Shown: piece by piece, positions 1 to 19,380 of the stretch
Layout: each line of letters begins with the position of its first letter
How positions within the stretch are numbered: position 1 is the stretch's first letter
NCBI RefSeq assembly: GCF_048128805.1
Contig: NC_135998.1
Span: forward strand, 27,831,492 to 27,895,491
DNA length: 64,000 nt
From: Centroberyx gerrardi
Taxonomy: Eukaryota; Chordata; Actinopteri; Beryciformes; Berycidae
Reading direction: 5' to 3'
Program-made: the position numbers and the translations under genes
The notes under the pieces: model-generated
What the model saw: the letters and a program-made list of their open reading frames with translations, nothing else
The model's database searches: none
What the model was told of the DNA's origin: nothing

Positions 1-119
1 ACTGTTTGTTTCACAAACATTCATTGCATTAGATGGCTGTAATCAGCTGCTTTTTCATTCAGTGGCAATATAAGAGATCAGGACCTGAGTTAAATCAAAG
101 CGTTTAAAATGGACATTAT

Positions 120-240
120 ACAACGAATGGGTGAATTTAGCTGACACTCTTATCTAGAGCGTCTTATAATGAGTACATCAGTAGAACAAGCTTCAATTCC
201 TAGATCATTACAGGCAACCAATACAAAGGAGGTCAAAGGT
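120..240 (-). repeat. Decayed SINE/L2-type tail
   Basis: TTTAGCTGACACTCTTATCT followed by AGAGCGTCTTATAA is a mutated reverse complement of the tail shared by many teleost L2 LINEs and their SINE partners (the motif related to GCTTTGGATAAAAGCGTCTG). It lies in the OGDH intron at the left edge. The rest of 1-838 shows nothing else I can identify. Confidence 0.4.
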
Positions 241-838
241 CAGAGGCTTAGTGCCCGGTCAATAGATATAAGTATTGTTTTGACCCTAGAATGTTTGTGG
301 ACGATAAAGAAGTGCTAGGAAAGGAATAAGAGCTTGTGAAAGCTGTATGAAGGATCTTTGTACTTCAAGACAAGAGCATCGGCAAGTAGAGAGGGAAGAT
401 ATTGGAGAGGGGGATGTGATCTGTAGGGGATAAGGAGCTGGGCTGAGTCCCTGGTGAGGAAGAGTCTGATACAGCAGATGCTTTACTATGCAGACCTGCA
501 AGTTGTGGCTGCAATATGGGCATTGCACAGTTGGTTGTCATGAATCACACCAAGATTCACCAAGACTGTTGGCCTTGTCACTGGTGACTGCAGCGGTAGT
601 TGAAACCTGACTATATAAGAATTAATTTTTTCATGTCATGGAAGCTTGGAAGTGGAATTTATGTTAGGACCCAATCAATCAAGAGCTCTGAGCCTCATAC
701 TAATGTTCATAATTGGATAATAACTAATAATTATAATTAAATGTTAATAATTCCATTTTCAATATATCTGCTGGTCATGAGTTTGTGTCAACAAGAGAAA
801 TGTGTCTTCACAAAAGTTGTGTAAACTTTGTCTCTCAG

Positions 839-5677
<4,839 letters not shown>

Positions 5678-7063
5678 CAGCTATTCGACATCTACTTCCA
5701 CGCTCCCACAGATTTAGTGCTGTCTGTGAAGCCCAAGATCCCGCCCCTCAGCCTGGGCAGCTCCCCAAGACTGTCCTTACACTTTACCTACTCCATATTT
5801 ATATACGAGACCTTTTTACAGTGTAAACCTCAAGCAAAAAGGCACACAGACTTACTGGCTCTCTTCTGGCACTGTTACCATGGACAACATGTGTCCACAG
5901 TGATGGACACGATGAGGAATAGGACACAATGTAATTAATACTATATTGAATGTATGAATATATACAGAATGAATTTGTAGGACAATAGTTTACATTTTTA
6001 ACAGGCGTATTCATTACATTGCTGAATGAAACAAAACCCATTTTCCCTTTATTTTTGTAATGCTTGTTAATGACAAAAATAATTGTAACCTACCCCACTC
6101 TGCACACCTAGAATCCTACTGAAATGTGCAATCTCCTTTCAAAAAGTATTTGAATCCTTCTGTTGATCTCTGGCAGATTGCGTAAAATGGAAAAGGTTTT
6201 TGGCAGAGCATGTGGTGGCAGTGGGCAACCAGCAAAAATTGAAAATGATGGCACATACATTTAAATTGGATTTGTAATATGGATGTCTAGCAATGCTTCA
6301 CAACCACAATGTGGCTAATGAGAGCATGAGACCTGGCAACTCTGCAATTCATTATTTTAGATTTGGGGTAAAACAAAATGGCAATTGTTGATGATCAATT
6401 TAAATGTTTAGGCCTAGTCAAGTTGAGATTTTCATCATTATTCAGCTGAAATAATTCTAATTAAATTGAGAATAATAAGGCTATTTTTAAGCACCTTTAC
6501 TATCTGTTTGAGATATATAACATTTTGTAAAGTAAAACTTTTTTGAAAGGACTCATGCCTGCCTTCTGTCTTAAATTTATTTCAGTTGAAAAGCCTGTTT
6601 GTAAAGAACATCTCATACAATTCTGCACTTTTATCTGAGCAGAACAGCCACCTTACTATGGGTTTTTGATGTGTTCAGAGGGGAGGCCCACTCTTTCAGA
6701 CTTTGAAAACACCTATATTAAACAATATGTCAAATACTTGCCCCTACCTATTCAGCCACTGTATTTCGTTCCTGCTATTAATTCCATTTTCCATCTATTC
6801 TGCATCCCTTCTTCCATTTCTCCATTTATTTTTCATCTCCTCCATGGCTCACTCATCTTCCTGTCCCATCATTGTAAACTTCTCCACATGTGCCAAATGT
6901 AGCAGTCAGGAGATTACTTGAAATTACACTCTTTAATTTTATTAAATCATGCCAGCTACGGTAGTGACTTATGTAAAGACATGATGAAATTCCTCAGCTC
7001 CTCATAAGTGAAGGATTTATTTATTTTCGTGTAGTGTTGTATGTTATTTTATTGTTTTCGACA
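5678..7063 (+). other. OGDH 3' untranslated region
   Basis: About 1.4 kb of AT-rich sequence runs from the TAA stop to the first clear AATAAA. I see no conserved coding potential here; open frames are short and end at random. The extent is inferred from the poly(A) signal only. Confidence 0.6.
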
Positions 7064-7069
7064 AATAAA
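7064..7069 (+). terminator. Poly(A) signal AATAAA, OGDH
   Basis: A canonical AATAAA lies about 1.39 kb after the OGDH stop and is followed by a T/GT-rich stretch. It is the first strong signal before the solo LTR and the opposing PARG-like gene. Confidence 0.6.
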
Positions 7070-7232
7070 GATTATAGTTCCATGTTGTTGGAGTTAGATT
7101 TTTTTTTTCCAGCAATTGCAACTCCTTTACTTGAAGCTTTTACAACAACATCTTGCAGTTCTCCAATAAATTGGCTGAGAAAGTTAATTTTAATGAACAC
7201 AGTAACAATCATTATAAATCAGCACTGTAGTG

Positions 7233-7526
7233 TGTTACAACCCGGCTCAAGGAAGTAACAATGAGGGGAGACATACGCCAAAGTAAAAGTTAAAACAACG
7301 ATTTATTAACTAAAACTAAGGGAAAATAACTAGACAACACAAACTACATCAGACCAAAAGAACAGAACAAAAGGTGTGCATAGGTGAGGAGGGAGAGAGA
7401 CACTGATGGTCTGAAGGCTTTTTAAGCCCAGTGAGTACACTGGGCCCAGGTGCACTCAATCAGCTCTGACGACCCCACCCACCAGGCTCCTGCAAGACGA
7501 GCCAGGAGAGTGGGAGGGTCGTCACA
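7233..7526 (-). mobile_element. Solo LTR of a fish LTR retrotransposon
   Basis: A 294-bp unit has TG...CA ends (TGTTAC...GTCACA on +) flanked by a perfect 4-bp duplication AGTG (7229-7232 and 7527-7530), the size expected for Ty3/gypsy-type integration. Read on the - strand it begins TGTGACGACC, has a TATA-like GGCTTAAAAAG and then an AATAAA (7302-7307), which is the normal U3-R-U5 order. No internal retroelement sequence adjoins it, so it is a solo LTR left by recombination. It lies between the tails of OGDH and the PARG-like gene. Confidence 0.8.
7302..7307 (-). terminator. Poly(A) signal AATAAA inside the solo LTR, candidate for the PARG-like gene
   Basis: On the - strand this is the first AATAAA downstream of the PARG-like stop, about 375 nt away. 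I found no AATAAA or ATTAAA on that strand between 7308 and 7682. It is the LTR's own R-region signal, so use by the host gene is inference. Confidence 0.45.
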
Positions 7527-7682
7527 AGTGTAACTCATATGTATCTTTTAGTTCCATTTGAGCTGACCACAAAATATACATTATCAGTAAAAAATAGATG
7601 ATTAATGAACAATTTCTTCATTTTCGTTTCTGTTAGTTTTTCAGTGCCAATAAAGCATGAAGACATGGAAGTTAATGTGTCC

Positions 7683-11871
<4,189 letters not shown>

Positions 11872-14489
11872 CTCTAGGGGTATCAGGGTCAAGACATCAG
11901 GATCACAGAATGGGAAGCGTGCTATTTTGTGATGGGACACTTTTATTTTGACCCACACATTACAGATTCTGAGTAATACAGACTTTTGAGGAGCAGAATG
12001 AACAATAATCAGTATTTGATTTCTTGGCTCATCTTACACAGCATGGCTTGAGAATTATATTCTCGAGAATTATATTCTCAAGACAATAATATATGGCCAA
12101 TGTCATCAAATCTTGCCATCAAGCAAAAAAATAATTCTCAAAACAGAGTATGCAATGGTCATTTTGTAATATTTAGACTATCCAAATAGAAAGGTGACCT
12201 CTACACTGTCCAATTTAGTCAGAAAATATCACAGTTTTACAGTATGGCTGTATGTCCGTGATTTTTCTTAAATAGCTTCGGCCTAAATGTTAGTGTGTTG
12301 TGAAAGTACAGGTCTGTAGGAGTGTTTTGACATAGAACTTGTGCAGTAGCAATTTAGTCTGTGTTCTGTATGTATTCTACACATTTTAATATAGGCTATG
12401 CAGCTTTTATAGTTAAAAAGTTGCACATATTATGCAATTTTTCTTATTATTATGACAGCAAATATTAATCTGGGTGCTCACTTATTGGATTTGACGATCA
12501 AATACAGATTAATTGGTATAAAACATTATTTATGCACGTTAAAAATATTGTGCTTTTATTTTGAAGGCTGAACGCATAACCCGGAAGTCTTATTTCTGGT
12601 TGTTCTGGCTCACGGAACACAAGCCCACACCTCCGCAACACTTGCTGCTTTTTTGTATTAGCCTAACAAACTAAAATAAAAAAAGAAAAATGCACATCGC
12701 TGTCTTTTGTGTGGTGTCAACCCAAATGCGAAAAGCAAAAGGCGGGAAAATCGCTTTTTATCGCACTGAAATGAGTATAACAATTGATACGAAGGTACAC
12801 GCATTGCCTAATCATCCACCACCGATGTGCCCTGTCATTGCGCAGGAAATAAAACGAATACAAATACACATTGCTGTGTAAGATACTCACTTTTCCCCAG
12901 ACAGCACGCCAAATATGTTACACTTTAATGTAATTCTTGAATTACAAGGTCCATCGATGAAAAGCGCGTCGGACTGACAACACTAGCCAGGAAAACAACC
13001 TTCAGTCAAGAGCTAAAGTTTAGTTTCACATTAGACTTACGTGAAAGCGAAAGTAGTCTGAAGTGTTGCAGTAAGTGAAACCTAAGGCATTACAGGCACT
13101 CAAATACTTTAATGAATTGTGGTTATTTGCGGTTTTGTTATATATACGTTTTTTTTTATTATTATATATTAAATAAGAACTTGAGCGTGCCAATTAACAA
13201 ACCAAATTAGTTGTTTATTGTTTAATACAGCATGCAGTTGTGTAAATTAATTTTATCTAGTTGCTCCCTGGAGATTTCGGAATAATGTAACTATGGTCAG
13301 TTTGCTGTTAGTGATTGATTGCTTTTGAGGGGACTGACTCAGTCAACAATATTCAGACATCTGAGCCTCAGTTTGTGGTCCTCAAGTCATTAACTCCCCA
13401 CTATAGGCTACCTTATCAAGCCTTAGAAGATAAAAATAAATAAATAAATAAATCCCTCCGTTGACAACCATAGCAGATACATAGAAAAATTGATTCTGGG
13501 ACGAAAAATAATTAGTAAAAAGTCAACAGTCAAACAATCAAATAATTTGTGATCAAGTTTATCATTTTATGACACTATACCTGTGTGTAATGGTGTGTTT
13601 TCAGATGGGCATCAGGCAGGAATAAACTTTTTCAAACGTGTAGGCTACAGCTGCAGGGTATACTGTATGATATATATGGAGCTTAATTTCTATCAAAAGA
13701 TTTGTACCTGAATGCTCTAGGGTTCAACTCAATGCTGGTGTGGAAGTGTCCTTAATTTAAATTGTCTACACAGTAAAGAAATAAAACTGCAAAGGGGATC
13801 ATTATTGTTCCAGCAACTATTGCATGTAGCATGTAGTCAGACAAAAGATTTATTTTTGAACACAGGATGGCAGTAGTGAACAAGTTACAACTAGTTTCCA
13901 CAAAGACACCACCATAAATCAATAATGTGTATTATTACTATTATTGTTTATTGGTGTGGTGGTGGTGGTAGTAGTAGTAGTAGGCTAATGAAAGTAGTTG
14001 CAGTAGATGAAGTAGTATTGTTTTGCTATTGTTATACATCCAGGATTTAATATAGCTACACAAGCAGATACATAATTAAGAGAGAATGTCTGAAAGGGGC
14101 CAAACACTGAAGGTAAGGGCATCATTTCATTAGAGGGTACTGGTGGAGCCAGCACTACGGAAAACCAATCTAAAAGTTGCTCTTGCAATTGAGGTAGGCC
14201 TAATGAAGTTAGAATCATGTAGGAATAGAGTAGAAACTTGAAGGGGAAGCTTTGTAACTTCAATCTGATCTGGTATTTTACAGGTAATCACCGCACTTGG
14301 TTTTGGGATAGGATAATGCAATTGGAGCTGAGTTCTATACATTTTGGAGCCTATCCAGGCCTTTGTTTAATGCCAGAAGAACAGAATACCATAGCTCTAG
14401 TCAAGCTGATCCAGATGTTATGAAGATTCCACTGAGGAGTCTAGCAAATTTCATCCATACAGCTATGTAGATTTTAGTTTAAAAAAAAA
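11872..14489. other. Upstream region of the PARG-like gene; no further gene seen
   Basis: AT-rich spacer. A possible ETS-type site CCGGAAGT occurs at 12581-12588 near a GC-richer patch (12570-12640), a reasonable place for the PARG-like promoter and 5' UTR exon, but no clear donor could be fixed. A short (AAAT)n run lies at about 13432-13455 and (GGT)n/(AGT)n near 13956-13982. Open frames in the interval show no family resemblance. Confidence 0.4.
12581..12588. promoter_or_regulatory. Possible ETS site in the PARG-like promoter region
   Basis: CCGGAAGT is a perfect ETS-family core, common in TATA-less vertebrate promoters. It lies about 710 bp upstream of the PARG-like start codon. Assignment rests on position and motif only. 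Confidence 0.3.
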
Positions 14490-14667
14490 AAAATATAATA
14501 ATAATAATGATGATAATATTAATAATAATAATAATTAAACTGTATTTATGTAGCACTTCAAAACAATTAGAAATTGGAGTGTCTCTGATATGTTGGGGGA
14601 CAGAGTTCCAGAGGGATTGGGCTGCAATGGAAAAGGTCCTGTCCCCCCAGGTCTGGTGCTTGGTCCT
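14490..14667 (-). mobile_element. 3' end of a non-LTR retrotransposon (LINE)
   Basis: The - strand reads [20 protein letters not shown], the typical C-terminal tail of fish jockey-superfamily (L2/Rex/CR1-type) ORF2 proteins. It is followed by an (ATT)n-like run at 14490-14535 that looks like the element's 3' microsatellite tail. Only about 44 codons remain, so this is a 5'-truncated insertion. Confidence 0.6.
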
Positions 14668-14680
14668 AACATCCTTGCAG

Positions 14681-15360
14681 ATGCTTAGAACCCTTGAAGA
14701 AAAGGAGAAAGACATATGGAAAGAGTACCTTCCCCATATTGTACATGCATACAATTGTATGCGTCATGAGGCGACTGGGTACTCACCGTTCTTCTTACTT
14801 TTTGGTCAGTATCCATGCTTGCCCATAGACCTATTATTCAGACTGACGACATAAGGAACCCAAGATGCCATGGGGTTACGCTGAAAAATGGGATGAAAGG
14901 ATAGCCAAAGCTTACCGCATTGCATTAGACAACAGCAAACAGTCTAGTGCACATAGTAAAAGGTATTATGACTGACACTTGAAAGGAGTTGTGTTCCCTC
15001 CTGGAGACCAGGTACTGGTACAAAGTCTGACTCAAAGGGTTGGCTCTGGAAAGTTGAGGTCATATTTGGAAAACACAATCCACATAGTCGGGGAACGGAT
15101 CAATGACAGCCCTGTGTATGAAGTGATCTCAGTGGTCATCGGAATCTGTTGCATCTCGTCAACAACTTACCTGCAGACATACCTCCACCATCGGGGAAAG
15201 CAACATTGCAGGAGAAATAAACGCAGAGGAGAAATAAACGCAGAAAGCAGACAGAACAGACAAATGGCAGTGATACAGATTCTAATGATGACGACAGCCC
15301 TAGATACACTATTACTGACTAAGATGGAAATGGAACAAATACCATACCTACCTACCTAAG
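14681..15360 (+). pseudogene. Ty3/gypsy integrase C-terminal fragment
   Basis: The frame from about 14690 contains [20 protein letters not shown] and [11 protein letters not shown], the conserved C-terminal part of a gypsy integrase core. It continues after a stop at 14850 and a frameshift with PPGDQVLVQSLTQRVGSGKL and SPVYEV, the region following the core. Reverse transcriptase and the integrase active-site aspartates are not present. It belongs to a different gypsy lineage from the Gmr1-like element next door. Confidence 0.7.
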
Positions 15361-16019
15361 CTCTACAGACAGACAGTAGTAAACATGATGATGCCAGAGG
15401 GAAAGTGCAAGTCCCGTTTCTGTTGGACCGTTGAACTGGAGGAGAAACCGGTGGAGCTGTGGAGAGAATTAAAGTAGCTACCTAGCAACATTTATCCCTC
15501 TCTTTATCTCTCTCTAGGTGTTGTGTATGTGTGGTTTGTTGTATGTGTGTGTGTGTAGATGGTGGAGGAGGGGGATGATGTAGCTTCATTCACACTCAAA
15601 CATAGTCCATTGTCAGTGTTTTGAGCCTGTATAATCCTTCACATGCACTGAAAACCTGCCTGATGCAAGCAAGGAACTATACTACCAAATCGCTGAAACA
15701 TCCTATGATGCTGCATGATTCTCAGTCTTAACAGAATCTTAAAATGTCGGCACCTCTAGGACTAAAAACTCATGACTTGAGACAGATTGTTGTTAAATGT
15801 GAGTGTGTGAGACTAAATGTCTTCTAATATATGGTAGGCATTAGTGAGACTGCAGGGATTGGGCGAGTGTGATTTCAGGAATGCTGGTGTTTGGCTATTA
15901 TGGCTGTGTATCACTCTAGTCTGGCAGGTTACTGATTTTGATTCTGATTCTGTATGGTATATTAATGGTGTATGTGGATTTTGAACACCCCTGGTAATTG
16001 TAGCACTGTAGCAGAGTTG

Positions 16020-16484
16020 ACAAACCAGACTAACCAACAGGCTACACCACCACCAAGAACTCTGAGGGAGCCACCCATCCATAGAGAGCCCAAGCTTCTG
16101 CTACTCTCTCCTGATGATGACACTGAGCATTTCTTGACAACATTTGAAAGAATTGCTCATGTTTGCTGAGAAGTCCTCAATCAAGGACATTTCAGAACTG
16201 ATGATGTGTGGATCCGGGAGCGTGACCCCAAGACTGCAGAGGAGGTAACGCGCCTCGCAGAGGTCTTCATGTCAGCCAGGAAAGGATCCAGGTGCATAGG
16301 CTTCAGTCAAGACAACAGCCTTTATGGAAGAACTCTGTCCAATGGGAGTGAGAGGGGTGATAGTCAGAACCAGCCCAATCCAGCTAAAGTGTCCTCCGCT
16401 AAGCCCTCTAAACAGGAAGTCAGATGTTACCAGTGTAATGCTTTAGGTCATACACAGTACAAATGCCCAGGTACTAGGTACTAG
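16020..16484 (+). pseudogene. gag fragment with SCAN-related segment and CCHC zinc knuckle
   Basis: The first block (to about 16166) reads DDDTEHFLTTFERIAHVC and ends in a stop. After a gap where most of the capsid (SCAN-related) helices should lie, WIRERDPKTAEEVTRLAEVF resumes at about 16209. A zinc knuckle C-x2-C-x4-H-x4-C (CYQCNALGHTQYKC) follows near 16430-16473. The SCAN domain of vertebrate zinc-finger proteins is known to derive from the capsid of Gmr1-like elements, which agrees with this placement. An internal deletion is evident. Confidence 0.65.
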
Positions 16485-16509
16485 GTACCTTTAGTACGTT
16501 TGGTATGTT

Positions 16510-16785
16510 TTAGTTAATGGCCAGCGTGAGGAAGCCCTGGTAGACACAAGTTGTTTTCAGACAATAGTTTTATCCAGTCTAGTTCCATTGGAGTGATGCC
16601 AGAGCTGATATATGCTGTGTTTACAGGGATGATCGGGGATATCACACTGAGCTCTATTTGATTGTAGGGGGGCAAACTTACTTTCTTTCAGTAGCCTTAG
16701 TACCTAAACTACCCTATCCAGTCATTCTTGGACTTGATGTCCCCACTATATGGGATATGGCACAGCAGACAGGGTTGAGCAAGAT
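16510..16785 (+). pseudogene. Retroelement aspartic protease remnant
   Basis: VNGQREEALVDTSCFQTIV (about 16515-16572) is the protease active-site strand, in which the usual D-T-G reads D-T-S. After stops and a frameshift the fold continues with VGGQTYFLSVALVPKLPYPV and ILGLDVP (16664-16745), the second half of the protease. It is inactive because of the broken frame. Confidence 0.6.
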
Positions 16786-17129
16786 AGTAACCACTCAGGC
16801 CCAGGGTAGACAAGAATCACTCACAGAGCTACCTTATTGTGGTGTTGAGGCAGAGCCAGAGATGCAGCCCAAGTCCTGTAATGTGGTCACTACCAGTGCT
16901 CAAAGTGCCAGGGAAGCTTTGAAGGAGCTACTCTTTTATAAACCACAGTTGGAGGCAGGCTCAGAGAAGGTCCCCAAGTCTAAAGCCCAGAGCCGCAGGG
17001 ACAAGTTTTTGGGTGCTGTCAGGGACAGAGTTGAGGAGCTTCCTAAACCACATCATCCTTTAGACCTTGACATTCCTCCTGATTTAGATACACTACAGGG
17101 AAAGGAACCAACACTTAAACTGTGGTTCG

Positions 17130-17957
17130 AAAAGGTGACTGCAGGGGACAGTGTTAGGCAGGGAAGTCCAGGGTGTCTGGAGGAGGCTACATATGTCCTG
17201 AAAGATGGCATATTATACCAGCATAAGGGCAAGGTAGAGGCCTTAGCATTGCCACAGCCTCTTAGGCAAACAGTCATGGAAATGGGGCATTCAGTTCCTT
17301 GGGCAGGACATATGGCATTTTAGAATTGCTAGTCATTTTGTTTGTACACGCAGGTTTTACAACATTCCAATTCCTGTGAAAAGTGTCAGCTTACCTCAGG
17401 GAGGGCTAGTTCATGCTCACTTGCAGCCATTGCCAGCTATTGAGACACCTTTTGAGAGGATTGGCATGGATGTAGTGGGGCCATTGGAGTGAAGTGCCTC
17501 TGGTAACCGTTATACCTTGTTCATATGTGATTATGCTACCCGCTACCCTGAAGCTTTCCCTCTAAAGTCAGTCAAGGCCAAACAAGTGGTAAATTGCCAA
17601 TCACAACTTTTCTCAAGAGTAGGTATGGCAAGAGAGGTCCTGACAGACTGTGGAACAAACTTCCTGTCCAAACTGCCACAGCAGGTGTATCAATTGTTAG
17701 GGGTTAAGGGAATTAGAACCACTCCTCAAACAGAAGGTTTGGCTGAGAGATACAACAAAATGCTGAAGAACATACTCCACAAGTTTGTTTCCCAGACTGG
17801 CGCCGATTGGGACCAGTGGCTACCATTTGTTCTCTTTGCCTACCCTGAGGTGCCACAAGCTTCAACTGGATTTTCACCTTTTGAACTGCTTTATGGATGC
17901 CAGGTTAGAGGTCCTCTTGGCCTCTTGAAGGACTGGGATGGTCCAAAAGACTGCTGA
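17130..17957 (+). pseudogene. Gmr1-like integrase remnant
   Basis: The open part starts with VLKDGILYQHKG and LRQTVMEMGHSVPWAGHMAF, the start of the H2C2 zinc-binding domain. The frame breaks around 17320-17515, then resumes with ICDYATRYPEAFPLKSVKAK, LTDCGTNFLSK (second catalytic Asp) and GLAERYNKMLKN (catalytic Glu). It ends GFSPFELLYGCQVRGP. A few residues are missing just before the Glu block. The first catalytic Asp lies in GMDVVGP upstream, in another frame (about 17464-17485). Confidence 0.7.
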
Positions 17958-18217
17958 GATTATGGTATCCTATGTTGTAAAGATGAGGCAAAGACTAGAG
18001 GACTTGATGGCACTGGCACAAGAGAACATGAAGACAGCACAAAACCATCAGAAGCTATTGTTTGGTTGTTATGGCTGTGCACTCTAGTCTGGCAGGTTAC
18101 TGAATTTTGCTTATTCTGTCTATTAATTGATATGTACGTGGTTTTTGAACACACCTGGTAATGGTAGCATCCAGATTGGTTGGGCTATATAAAGGCTCTG
18201 TGGTGGCTAGTGTTAGG

Positions 18218-19372
18218 CAGTGGTGTAGTGCAGGGTATACGCAGGTATACGGCGTATACCTACTTATTTTTCAGTCAGCATTGCGTATACCCACTTCTAA
18301 ATCCCCTCTGATGCGCATCATTACCTCCGCCAAGGAGGTTATGTTTTCGGTGCCGTTTGTTTGTTTGCTTGTCTGTTTGCTTGTCTGTTAGCAGAATTAC
18401 AGAAAAACTACTGGCCCGATTTTCATGAAACTTCGTGGAAGGGTGTAGCATGGGCCAAGGAAGAACCCATTAAATTTTGGAGCGGATCCGGATCCGACTC
18501 ACGAACAAGCAATAATAGCACGAACCTTGGCGGAGGTCTGCGCTCTCCGAGTGCCCTTCAGTAGTGTGCTGCAAAATGTTTTTTCCTAGGATGGTGAAGG
18601 CATGACCCGCCCTACTCTGCCTCTGATTGGCTAGTACTAGTTGCCTTCGTTGGTTGGGTTGGTCCTGGGCAATCTTTGCTTCGCTAAAGTTGGTTTGTGA
18701 ACATGTATTGAGAATTGTCAAATTCAGTTTTTAAATATTTTATTTTGAAAATCGGCTGTCATTCTGAATGTTTGTTAAAAATAAACTAATCTCTGACTGA
18801 AACACTATGTTTGCCTCATCTTGAATATATCTTATATTCATGCATTAGGCCTGTGTAGGACCAGTAATATTTGCAAACTGCCCCTTGACAAATAATATTA
18901 ATTTTATAATGGTGGCACACTCTGGCCTACACTATCTGTTGCAAATCAGCTGTTCCAAGAGACAGTTTACAAAATAAACTACTGGCCCATAGACTACTTA
19001 GGTGAGAGAATAGTTGTCCAATTTTCATGTGTGGATGGACTAAGGAATAAGGAATAGTTCACTCAAAATACATAATTATGTAGTTGTCTCACCCTATAGT
19101 CTGTGGGCCAGTATTGATTGCAAAATCTGCACCTCTTCTGTGGCTAATGTTAATTTCATAATGATCCTTACTCCCTGAAGTCAAGCAGCAGAAGTGAAGT
19201 GACAATGTGCAAATACTACTGGCCCATTTTTGGGTGAACTAAATATGCAAGAGTACATGTCACTTTTATAACACAGGGCGTTTATCCTTTGCTGGACGGG
19301 CTGCTTTAAAAAAAAAAATTGGGGGCATAAATTAAGAGTATACCCACTTCTCCAGGCACCACTACACCACTG
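18218..19372. mobile_element. Non-autonomous hAT-like DNA transposon (1,155 bp)
   Basis: The ends are perfect 13-bp inverted repeats: CAGTGGTGTAGTG on the left, and its reverse complement CACTACACCACTG on the right at 19360-19372. They are flanked by imperfect 8-bp direct repeats, GTGTTAGG (18210-18217) and GTGTCAAG (19373-19380). An 8-bp target duplication and CAG...CTG ends fit the hAT superfamily. A GGTATAC/GTATACC motif lies just inside both ends. No transposase frame exists inside. It carries a second repeat (18323-18537) and sits in the 3' LTR-like part of the Gmr1-like element. Confidence 0.7.
18323..18537. repeat. Foldback repeat with ACCTCCGCCAAGG ends, nested in the hAT-like element
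   Basis: ACCTCCGCCAAGG (18323-18335) and its exact reverse complement CCTTGGCGGAGGT (18525-18537) close a 215-bp unit. The interior has a GTTTG/CTTGTCTGTTTG run and the block CTACTGGCCCGATTTTCATG. I recognise this as a dispersed repeat common in marine animals but cannot name its family with certainty. Confidence 0.6.
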
Positions 19373-19380
19373 GTGTCAAG

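Larger units (their letters stand above)
15889..18169 (+). mobile_element. Gmr1-like Ty3/gypsy element remnant: gag, protease, integrase, no reverse transcriptase
   Basis: A pair of similar direct repeats of about 110-117 bp (15889-16005 and 18062-18169, both containing CTCTAGTCTGGCAGGTTACT) bounds a retroelement interior. Both look like degraded pieces of an LTR, and the downstream copy runs on to CTATATAAAGGCT, like an LTR promoter. Inside, in order, are a gag fragment with a CCHC knuckle, an aspartic protease and an integrase. No reverse transcriptase or RNase H sequence occurs between protease and integrase or after it. Integrase directly after protease is the order known for Gmr1-type gypsy elements, in which RT follows integrase. 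Here the RT part has been lost. Confidence 0.65.
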
